From an uncultured Lachnospiraceae bacterium (GTDB lineage Bacteria; Bacillota; Clostridia; Lachnospirales; Lachnospiraceae), in contig CAMOYC010000009.1 of NCBI GenBank assembly GCA_946629665.1, positions 1 to 32,517 on the forward strand: a stretch of DNA of 32,517 nt, in the 5' to 3' direction. Within the stretch, counting starts at the first letter, position 1; each line of letters opens with the position of its first letter. Below the pieces are notes generated by a model, which saw only the letters and a program-made list of their open reading frames with translations, did not search any database and had not been told where the DNA came from. Both the position numbers and the translations under genes were made by a program. Shown here one piece after another: positions 14,582 to 21,715 of this stretch.

Positions 14582-16915
14582 ATGAAAAAAGCGTTGAAGA
14601 TACATGTTTTCGGTATTGTCCAGGGAGTCGGCTTCCGGCCGACGGTCAGCCGGCACGCGATGGAATATCAGGTGGCCGGATCCGTCTGCAACATGGGCCC
14701 CTACGTGGAGATTCATGTCCAGGGGGAGGAGGAAGCGGTGGACGGCTTCCTGCAGGCAGTCCGGGACCGGTCTCCGGAGCGGGCAGTCATACTGAAAATG
14801 AATATAGAAGAAAATGAATATGATCCGGCTCTTTCTGTCTTTGAGATCATAGAGAGCGGCAAGGTGCAGGGGGATATCTTTGTCTCACCGGACATTGCGA
14901 TCTGCTCCCGCTGCCGGAAGGAAATGTACGATCCGAAGGACCGGAGGTATCTGCATCCCTTTATCAACTGCACCTGCTGCGGACCCAGACTGACCATCCT
15001 TGACGGGATGCCTTATGACCGGGTGCGGACCAGCATGGCGGATTTTCCCATGTGTCCGGAATGCGAGTATGAGTATACCCATCCGGAAACCAGACGGTAT
15101 GATGCCCAGCCGGTCTGCTGCAATGAGTGCGGACCGGAAGTGTATCTGCTGGGCCGGGACCAGCGTGGCCCGGAGGCGATCCGGACAGTCAGGGCGGCGA
15201 TCCGGGACGGACAGATCGTGGGGATCAAGGGGATCGGCGGGTTTCATCTCTGCTGTGACGGGACCAACGGGCAGGCAGTCCGGACCCTGCGGGAGAGAAA
15301 AAAAAGACCCATGAAACCCTTCGCCCTGATGATGAAGGATCTGGAAACGGTAAGGCGGGAATGTCAGGTCCTCGAACACCAGGAGGAGATGCTGACGGGC
15401 CATCAGAAGCCGATCATTTTGTTGGAAAGGAAGGGAGGACCTGGTCCTCTTACCGCCCCGGAGGTGGCGCCGGACAACCCCAAGCTGGGTGTCATGCTCC
15501 CCTACGCCCCGATCCATCATCTGCTCTTTGATTACCGGGACGAGGTGGAGGTGCCGGATGTGCTGGTCATGACCAGCGCCAACACCTCCGGAGCTCCGAT
15601 CTGCCGGGACGATCAGGATGCGGAAAAGGAACTGACCGGCCTGTGCGATCTCATTTTATCCCATAACCGGCTGATACGGATCCGGGCGGATGATACGGTG
15701 ATGGACTATTATAAGGGTGAACCCTATATGATCCGGCGGTCCCGGGGCTTTGCCCCCCTCCCCTTTCTGCTGGACCTGGGAGAGGAGAGGACAGTACTGG
15801 CCATCGGCGGGGAACTGAAGAATACATTTTGTGTGGGGAAGAACCAGCTTCTATACCCTTCTCCCTATATCGGGGATATGGGGGACGTCCGGACAGTACT
15901 GGCTCTGGAGGAATCAGTGAGGAGGATGCTGGATCTCCTGGAGGCAGAGCCCTGCATCATCGCCTGTGACCTGCATCCGGGCTACAATACCACGGAATTT
16001 GCGGAACGGCTCAGCCGGGAGTATGACCTGCCCCTGCTGAAAGTGCAGCACCATTACGCTCACATCTTATCCTGCATGGCAGAAAATGAATGGGCAGACC
16101 CGGTGATCGGGGTTTCCTTTGACGGGACCGGCTACGGGACGGACGGAACGATCTGGGGAGGAGAGATCCTCCTTGCGGACTACAAAGGCTTTCGACGCCT
16201 GGGTTCCCTGCAGCCCTTTTCGCAGACCGGAGGGGACCTGGCAGCCAGGGAGGGCTGGCGAGTTGCGGTGACCTTGCTGTCGGAGATCTACGGCAGGGAA
16301 AGCCTGCCGGAACTGGCGGAAGAACTGGACCTGTGCACCGGGCAGGAAGCAAGGATCCTTGCTGCTATGGCTGACCGGAGGATCAACACCGTCACTTCCA
16401 CCAGTGCGGGGAGACTGTTTGATGCGGTGAGTGCGATCCTGGGAGTCCGGCGGGCATCCACCTTCGAGGGGGAGGCCTCCATCAGCCTTCAGTTCGCAGC
16501 CCAGCGCTGGCTGGAAAAAGAAGGGAAAACCGAGCGGGGATCTGCCTTGTCCGGTATGGAACCGGAAGACCGGGATCCCTGGCATATGCCGACACATTTT
16601 CTTGTGAAGAAAATGGTGGAAGGAAAGCGGGAGGGCCGATCTTCGGAGGAGCTGGCTTACTGCTTCCATGAAGGCCTGGCGGACCTGATCTCTATGGCCT
16701 GCCTGCGGGCCCGGGAGGAGACCGGAATCACCACGGTGGCCCTGAGCGGGGGAGTCTTTCAGAATACCCTGCTCCTGGAACTGACAGAGAGCCGGCTGCA
16801 GGCCCGGGGATTTAAGGTGCTGCGGCACAGGCTTACCGCTCCGAATGACGGCGGGATCTGCCTGGGACAGGCGGCGGCAGCCATGACCTTCCCGATGAAG
16901 GATACCATGCAGTAA
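14582..16915 (+). CDS. hypF: Hydrogenase maturation carbamoyltransferase HypF
   Basis: HypF converts carbamoyl phosphate into carbamoyl-adenylate and passes the carbamoyl group to the C-terminal Cys of HypE, the first step of cyanide-ligand synthesis. The 777-residue protein has all domains: acylphosphatase with GIVQGVGFRPTV (residues 11-22), two zinc-finger pairs (C108/C111 with C130/C133, and C158/C161 with C180/C183), the YrdC-like domain (GIKGIGGFHLCCD, RERKKRPMKPFALM), and the Kae1-like domain with HHYAHILSCMAEN, VSFDGTGYGTDG and ALSGGVFQNTLL. No truncation is seen. It sits between nifK-like 1 and hypC in the same operon, although no hydrogenase structural gene is in the window. Confidence 0.96.
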   Translation: MKKALKIHVFGIVQGVGFRPTVSRHAMEYQVAGSVCNMGPYVEIHVQGEEEAVDGFLQAVRDRSPERAVILKMNIEENEYDPALSVFEIIESGKVQGDIFVSPDIAICSRCRKEMYDPKDRRYLHPFINCTCCGPRLTILDGMPYDRVRTSMADFPMCPECEYEYTHPETRRYDAQPVCCNECGPEVYLLGRDQRGPEAIRTVRAAIRDGQIVGIKGIGGFHLCCDGTNGQAVRTLRERKKRPMKPFALMMKDLETVRRECQVLEHQEEMLTGHQKPIILLERKGGPGPLTAPEVAPDNPKLGVMLPYAPIHHLLFDYRDEVEVPDVLVMTSANTSGAPICRDDQDAEKELTGLCDLILSHNRLIRIRADDTVMDYYKGEPYMIRRSRGFAPLPFLLDLGEERTVLAIGGELKNTFCVGKNQLLYPSPYIGDMGDVRTVLALEESVRRMLDLLEAEPCIIACDLHPGYNTTEFAERLSREYDLPLLKVQHHYAHILSCMAENEWADPVIGVSFDGTGYGTDGTIWGGEILLADYKGFRRLGSLQPFSQTGGDLAAREGWRVAVTLLSEIYGRESLPELAEELDLCTGQEARILAAMADRRINTVTSTSAGRLFDAVSAILGVRRASTFEGEASISLQFAAQRWLEKEGKTERGSALSGMEPEDRDPWHMPTHFLVKKMVEGKREGRSSEELAYCFHEGLADLISMACLRAREETGITTVALSGGVFQNTLLLELTESRLQARGFKVLRHRLTAPNDGGICLGQAAAAMTFPMKDTMQ

Positions 16916-16974
16916 ATGACGATATAGTGACAATACAATTAAGATAGAACGGGGAAAAATACGGAGGAAAGATT

Positions 16975-17184
16975 ATGTGTGTAGGATTACCGGCCCGCGT
17001 GGTCAATATGAAAGATGGCAAGGCTGTGGTAGATGCTTCCGGTGCGAAGCGGGAGATTTCCGCGGACCTGATCGAGAACCTGGAACCGGGGGATTATGTG
17101 ATGGTGCATGCGGGGATTGCTATCGCAAAGATCACCTCGGATGACGAGGAGGAGACGGATGAGCTGCTGGAGGATCTTCTATGA
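16975..17184 (+). CDS. hypC: Hydrogenase maturation chaperone HypC
   Basis: The 69-residue product begins MCVGLPARVV; C2, exposed after Met removal, is the conserved iron ligand. GDYVMVHAGIAIAKI (about residues 39-53) carries the conserved His region. HypC forms a complex with HypD on which the Fe(CN)2CO unit is assembled, and then usually delivers it to a hydrogenase large subunit. ATG 16975 is preceded by CGGAGGAAAG. It overlaps hypD by four bases, fitting an obligate HypC-HypD complex. Alternative clients (the nitrogenase-like proteins here) are possible but unproven. Confidence 0.95.
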   Translation: MCVGLPARVVNMKDGKAVVDASGAKREISADLIENLEPGDYVMVHAGIAIAKITSDDEEETDELLEDLL

Positions 17185-18242
17185 GTGGAAAAGAGAATGG
17201 CAAGAAGGAAAATAAAGCCCGGGAGATCATCGAGAATTATGATGGACCCGGCCTGCGGATCATGGAGGTCTGCGGCACCCACACCCACGAGATCTTCCGC
17301 CTGGGGATCCGGCAGATCCTGCCCCCTCAGGTAGAGCTGATCTCCGGACCCGGATGTCCGGTTTGCGTGACCCCCGCAGATTTTATTGACGAGGCGGTCT
17401 GGCTGGCCCTGGAGAAAGGGGTTACCGTGTGCACGTTCGGGGACCTGGTCCGGGTGCCGGGCAGCAAGATGAGCCTGGCCGGCGCAAGGGCAGAGGGCGG
17501 AAAGGTGCAGATCGTGTACTCACCTCTGGATGCCTGTCAGTATGCGGCAGACCATCCTGAGGAAGAGGTGGTATTTCTTTCCGTGGGATTTGAAACGACC
17601 ACACCTGCGGCCTGCCTGTCCCTGCAGGAAGCGGACAGGCAGGGGATCACCAACTACTCGGTCCTCACCGCCAACAAGACCATGCCCAGAGCCTACGAGG
17701 CCCTGCGGGGAAGCGCAGATGTCTTTCTGTATCCGGGGCATGTGAACGCGATCACCGGCACCGCTCTTTGCAAGTCTCTGGCGGAGGAAGGCATCAGCGG
17801 AGTGGTTGCGGGATTTACCGCGAAGGAGCTGCTGGCAGCCCTGGCGATCGCCCTGAAAAAATACCAGGAGGGGAAGCCATTCTTTGTGAACGCCTATCCC
17901 CGTGTGGTTTCCGAGGAGGGCAGTCCCGGGGCCATGAAGCTGGTGGATGAATGGATGGAAGCCTGTGACAGTGAATGGCGGGGCCTGGGACTGATCCCGG
18001 GGTCCGGCCTGAAGATAAAAAAAGATCCGGAACGCTACGATGCGCGGGTGCGCTACGGGGTTCCGAAGATGGAAGGCAGGTCCAATCCGGCCTGTCGCTG
18101 CGGAGAAGTCCTGCAGGGAAAATGTCTGCCGACGGATTGTCCAATTTTCGGCAAGGCCTGCAACCCCCTTCACCCGGTGGGAGCCTGCATGGTTTCCGGT
18201 GAGGGTGCCTGCTCCGCCTATTATCAGTACGCATTAAGATGA
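17181..18242 (+). CDS. hypD: Hydrogenase maturation Fe-S protein HypD
   Basis: HypD is the redox-active scaffold for Fe(CN)2CO assembly. The 353-residue product has CGTHTHE at 31-37, SGPGCPVCVTPADF with C59 and C62, SVGFETTTPA and the four-Cys C-terminal region that binds [4Fe-4S] (GRSNPACRCGEVLQGKC, DCPIFGKACNPLHPVGACMV). All signature residues are present and the length is normal. It starts in an ATGA overlap with hypC and ends in an ATGA overlap with hypE, so HypC-D-E production is tightly coupled. Confidence 0.96.
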   Translation: MSGKENGKKENKAREIIENYDGPGLRIMEVCGTHTHEIFRLGIRQILPPQVELISGPGCPVCVTPADFIDEAVWLALEKGVTVCTFGDLVRVPGSKMSLAGARAEGGKVQIVYSPLDACQYAADHPEEEVVFLSVGFETTTPAACLSLQEADRQGITNYSVLTANKTMPRAYEALRGSADVFLYPGHVNAITGTALCKSLAEEGISGVVAGFTAKELLAALAIALKKYQEGKPFFVNAYPRVVSEEGSPGAMKLVDEWMEACDSEWRGLGLIPGSGLKIKKDPERYDARVRYGVPKMEGRSNPACRCGEVLQGKCLPTDCPIFGKACNPLHPVGACMVSGEGACSAYYQYALR

Positions 18243-19270
18243 GAATGAGGGAAGAACAGATGGAAGAAAAAGGAAGAGTAACCCTGGCCCACGGCGCCGG
18301 GGGAAAACAGACCAGCGAACTGATCGACCGTGTATTTAAAGAATATTTCGCCAACCCGGACCTGACCGGGGATGATGCGGCCGTGCTGGGGCTTGCGGGA
18401 GGCAGGTATGCCTTTTCCACGGATGGTTTTATCGTGTCCCCGGCCTCCTTCCCGGGAGGAAATATCGGGAAGCTTAGTATCTGCGGGACGGTCAATGACC
18501 TGGCCTGCATGGGCGCGAAACCGCTCTACATCACCTGCGCCTTCGTGATCGAGGAAGGTTTCCCCATGGAGGAGCTGGAGCAGATCGCCGCCTCCATGGC
18601 TGTCACTGCAAAGGAAGCCGGTGTACGGATCGTTGCGGGAGATACCAAGGTTGCAGGAAAAGGGCAGGTGGACGGAGTCTTTATCACTACCAGCGGGATC
18701 GGCCTGATCCCTGAAGGCGTGGAGACCTCCGGAAGCAAGGCGGTTCCCGGTGACCTGGTCCTGGTGACCGGAGATATCGGCCGCCACGGCTGTACCATCC
18801 TCCTGGCCAGGGAAGATTTCGGGATCGAGGCAGATGTGACCAGCGATTGTGCTCCCCTGGCCGGCGCGGTGAAAGCCATGCTGGATGTGACGGACCAGAT
18901 CCATGTGATCCGGGATGCAACCAGGGGCGGTGTCGGTACAGTCCTCTATGAGATCGCCGAGCAGAGCGAAGTTGGCGTCAGCCTGGATGCGGAGGCAGTA
19001 CCGGTCCGGGAGGACGTGAAAGGGGTCTGCGGCATGCTGGGCTTAGAGCCCCTCTACCTGGCTTGCGAAGGCCGTCTGGTGGTGATTGTACCGGAAGAGC
19101 ACGCCCAGGCAGTGCTGGCAGCCCTGCGGGAAGGAAAATATACCGGATCCGCAGCGGTCATCGGCAGGATCACTGACGAGATGCCCGGCCGGGTCATCAT
19201 GACCACGGAGATCGGAGCGAAAACCCTGCTCCCGCCTCCCCGGGGAGAGCTGCTGCCCAGGATCTGCTGA
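18239..19270 (+). CDS. hypE: Hydrogenase maturation dehydratase HypE
   Basis: HypE dehydrates the thiocarbamate on its C-terminal Cys to thiocyanate, the CN donor for HypCD. The 343-residue protein is PurM/AIRS-like with VTLAHGAGGKQTSELIDRVF near the N-terminus, DDAAVLGL, GDTKVAGKGQVDG and DATRGGVGTVLYEI. It ends exactly in PRIC; the terminal Cys is the carbamoylated residue and is intact. The start is uncertain: ATG 18239 overlaps the hypD stop, and ATG 18260, closer to the family's usual start and preceded by GAGGGA, is a good alternative. The next gene begins after a 56-base gap without a terminator. Confidence 0.96.
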   Translation: MRMREEQMEEKGRVTLAHGAGGKQTSELIDRVFKEYFANPDLTGDDAAVLGLAGGRYAFSTDGFIVSPASFPGGNIGKLSICGTVNDLACMGAKPLYITCAFVIEEGFPMEELEQIAASMAVTAKEAGVRIVAGDTKVAGKGQVDGVFITTSGIGLIPEGVETSGSKAVPGDLVLVTGDIGRHGCTILLAREDFGIEADVTSDCAPLAGAVKAMLDVTDQIHVIRDATRGGVGTVLYEIAEQSEVGVSLDAEAVPVREDVKGVCGMLGLEPLYLACEGRLVVIVPEEHAQAVLAALREGKYTGSAAVIGRITDEMPGRVIMTTEIGAKTLLPPPRGELLPRIC

Positions 19271-19326
19271 TCCGGGCTCAAACAGGGGACAGGAAACCGA
19301 TAGGAATTGATAACAGGGATAAGAAA

Positions 19327-19572
19327 ATGGATACGAGAATAGCAGTACTTTCCATCATCATCCAGGATGATGAGAGCGTTGAGAAGATCAATACTTATAT
19401 ACATGAATGTGCGCCCTATGTGATCGGGCGCATGGGGATCCCCTACCGGGAAAAGAATATGAACATCATCAGCCTGGTACTGGATGCTCCCCAGGATACC
19501 ATCAGTCAGCTGTCCGGCCGGATCGGCCGGCTTTCCGGGGTTACCACCAAGGTAGCCTACGCAAAGGTATAA
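19327..19572 (+). CDS. Small ACT-type putative regulator, TM1266-like
   Basis: The 81-residue protein has a beta-alpha-beta-beta-alpha-beta ferredoxin-like pattern: IAVLSIIIQDDESVEKIN, APYVIGRMGIPYR, MNIISLVLDAPQDTISQL, SGRIGRLSGVTTKVAYAKV. This matches my knowledge of the TM1266 family, a small ACT/NikR-C-like protein found beside [FeFe]-hydrogenase maturation genes and called a putative iron-only hydrogenase system regulator. It has no DNA-binding domain, so it would more likely sense a ligand or act on a partner protein. Here it sits between hypE and nifH-like 2, three bases before the latter, with no hydE, hydF or hydG in the window. Confidence 0.7.
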   Translation: MDTRIAVLSIIIQDDESVEKINTYIHECAPYVIGRMGIPYREKNMNIISLVLDAPQDTISQLSGRIGRLSGVTTKVAYAKV

Positions 19573-19575
19573 GAG

Positions 19576-20337
19576 ATGAAGAAAATAGCAATTTATGGCA
19601 AGGGCGGTATCGGGAAGTCCACCACGGTTTCCAACCTGGCGGTCGGCCTTGCTGAAAAGGGATATAAAGTGATGCAGATCGGCTGTGATCCCAAGGCGGA
19701 TTCCACCATCCTGCTCCGCCATGGGAAGGACCTGCAGACGGTGCTGGACCTGACCCGGCAGAAGGGGAATGACATGAGTCTTACAGACATGACCGTGGAA
19801 GGATTTGCCGGCGTGGTCTGTGTGGAGGCCGGCGGGCCTGCACCAGGTCTTGGCTGTGCGGGCCGGGGGATCATAGCAGCCCTGAATAAGCTGGAAGAAA
19901 AAGGGGCCTACGAGACCTATCAGCCGGACATTGTGTTCTACGATGTGCTGGGAGATGTGGTCTGCGGTGGCTTTTCCATGCCCATGCGAAAGGGCTATGC
20001 GGACCAGGTTTACGTGCTCACTTCCGGAGAAAATATGGCAATCCACGCGGCGGCCAATATCGGCCTGGCGGTGGAGAATTTTAAGAATCGGGGTTATGCC
20101 CGCCTCGGCGGCCTGATCCTGAACCGGCGGAATGTTAAAAATGAGCAGGCCAAGGTGGAGGAGCTGGCGGATGACCTTAAGACCGTCATCGTCGGCAGCC
20201 TGGACCACAGCCAGCTGGTGACCGATGCAGAGGAGCTTCAATGCACCGTCATGGAAGCGTTTCCGGATTCAGCTATGGCACAGGAGTACCGGGCCCTGGC
20301 GGATGCGATCGCCCGGCAGTGCGGATTGGAGGACTAA
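19576..20337 (+). CDS. Nitrogenase Fe protein (NifH)-like reductase, module 2
   Basis: The 253-residue product is a close paralogue of the module 1 Fe protein. It has GKGGIGKST at 8-16, GCDPKADST at 36-44, GLGCAGRGI at 91-99 with C94 and R97, and [14 protein letters not shown] at 123-136 with C130. All features of an active MgATP-dependent [4Fe-4S] reductase are present. The two differ most in residues 45-80 and at the C-terminus, surfaces that set partner specificity in this family, so each probably serves its own component-1-like pair. It starts three bases after the TM1266-like gene. GGAGG inside its last codons is the ribosome-binding site of the next gene. Confidence 0.9.
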   Translation: MKKIAIYGKGGIGKSTTVSNLAVGLAEKGYKVMQIGCDPKADSTILLRHGKDLQTVLDLTRQKGNDMSLTDMTVEGFAGVVCVEAGGPAPGLGCAGRGIIAALNKLEEKGAYETYQPDIVFYDVLGDVVCGGFSMPMRKGYADQVYVLTSGENMAIHAAANIGLAVENFKNRGYARLGGLILNRRNVKNEQAKVEELADDLKTVIVGSLDHSQLVTDAEELQCTVMEAFPDSAMAQEYRALADAIARQCGLED

Positions 20338-20338
20338 A

Positions 20339-21715
20339 GTGCTTACCATGATCCACGGGCGCAGGGGGGATCCTGCGTCAGATTCTTACCAAAACAGACA
20401 GAGCCTGTCAGAACGGGTGACCATGAAGGAGGCTGCCTGGCCGGTCCCCTTCACACCGGGGCTCGAGTATAACAGCGCAGCGCACGGGACCTGGAATATC
20501 GTCCATACCGGCATGCTTCTGCCGGGGGCCCACCAGATCTACGTCTGCGCGGATAACTGCAACCGGGGCGTGGTGCTGACCGCGGCCGAGATGAATGCAT
20601 CTGACCGGTTTTCCTTTATCGGGATCCGGGAGGAGGACCTCTACAGCGGGGAGATGGAAGAGATCGTGATCGAGGGTGTGGCGGACATCTTAAGACGCCT
20701 GCCCCGCAAGCCCACGGCGGTCCTGCTGTTTACAGTCTGCCTCCATCATTTCATGGGCTGTGATATTCCCTATATTTACGAGGAACTCAGGACAAGATTT
20801 CCGGACCAGGATTTTATCGAATGCTACATGGATCCCATCATGCAAAAGGAGGGGCTGACCCCGGACCAGAAGCTGCGGGCCTCCATCTATGACTGCATCA
20901 GGGACGATGGAAAGGAAGCAGACCGGGGCCGGGTCAACCTGCTGGGCAGTGATTTTGCCCTGGACCGGGACAGCGAGATCTATGAGATGGTCAGGGAGGC
21001 AGGAGGCCGTTTCCTGGAACTGCCTTCCGCCCGGGATTATGAGGAATACCTGGCCATGGGAGCCGGTTTCCTGAACCTATGTATCTACCCGCCGGGCCTT
21101 TACGGGGCCAGCCGTTTCTCTGAAAGACTGGGCCGGGAATGCCTGTATCTTCCGGCCTGCTTCGGGTATGAAGAGATCACCCGCCAGCTGGACCGGCTGG
21201 CTGAAGTCTTGGGCCGGGAGAAGATGAGCCGGGAGAGAATCCGGAAAGAGATTGCCCTCTGCGAGGAAGAGCTGGAGAAGACCCGATCCTGCCTTGGTCA
21301 TAAGCCGGTGGCCATCGATGCCTCCGCGGTGCCCAGACTGCTGGGCCTGACCAGGCTGCTGGTCAGTCATGGAATATCCGTGAAGCGGATCTTTGCCGAT
21401 GCATTTTCTCCCGAGGAAGAGGAGGACTACCTCTGGCTGAAAGAGCATGCTCCCGAGATGGAAGTCTGCGGGATCATCCATCATAATATGCGGGTTTTCC
21501 CCCGGGGGGAGGACCCGGACCTGCTGGCGATCGGGCAGAAAGCGGCCTATTTCCAGCAGACGGCGCACTTTGTCAACATCGTCCAGGGCGCAGGCTTCCA
21601 CGGTTTTGAAGGCATCCGCAAGATCGCTCGCCTGATCCGGGAAGCGGCTATGGAAGAGAAGGATACCAGGGACCTGGTAGTCCGAAAAGGATTGGGGTGT
21701 GAGAGCTGTATATGA
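20339..21715 (+). CDS. Nitrogenase component 1-like subunit (NifD-type), module 2
   Basis: A 458-residue protein if GTG 20339 is the start (GGAGG at 20328-20332, six bases upstream); ATG 20348 is the alternative. The open frame reaches 20225, but that part lies inside the Fe-protein gene. Features: YNSAAHGTWNIVHTGMLLPG, CADNCNRG (C70, C74), FTVCLHHFMGCD (C134, C141), FLNLCIYPPGLYG and the C-terminal GAGFHGFEGIRKIARL, close to the PYHGFDGFAIFARD end of NifD. Aligned by eye, C74 and C134 match P-cluster ligands C88 and C154, while the C62 position lies in YNSAAHG. The C275 position is Tyr and a nearby His is out of register with H442. It overlaps the next gene by four bases (ATGA). Confidence 0.83.
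   Translation: MLTMIHGRRGDPASDSYQNRQSLSERVTMKEAAWPVPFTPGLEYNSAAHGTWNIVHTGMLLPGAHQIYVCADNCNRGVVLTAAEMNASDRFSFIGIREEDLYSGEMEEIVIEGVADILRRLPRKPTAVLLFTVCLHHFMGCDIPYIYEELRTRFPDQDFIECYMDPIMQKEGLTPDQKLRASIYDCIRDDGKEADRGRVNLLGSDFALDRDSEIYEMVREAGGRFLELPSARDYEEYLAMGAGFLNLCIYPPGLYGASRFSERLGRECLYLPACFGYEEITRQLDRLAEVLGREKMSRERIRKEIALCEEELEKTRSCLGHKPVAIDASAVPRLLGLTRLLVSHGISVKRIFADAFSPEEEEDYLWLKEHAPEMEVCGIIHHNMRVFPRGEDPDLLAIGQKAAYFQQTAHFVNIVQGAGFHGFEGIRKIARLIREAAMEEKDTRDLVVRKGLGCESCI

Noticed and set aside
16067..16933. Long minus-strand open frame (288 codons) opposite hypF
   Set aside because: It is an antisense shadow of the well-supported hypF gene, with Pro/Arg/Ser-rich sequence typical of GC-rich mirror frames.
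20225..20338. Upstream extension of nifD-like 2 to ATG 20225
   Set aside because: It would overlap the Fe-protein gene by over 100 bases with sequence unlike the family. GTG 20339 with a GGAGG six bases upstream is a better start.
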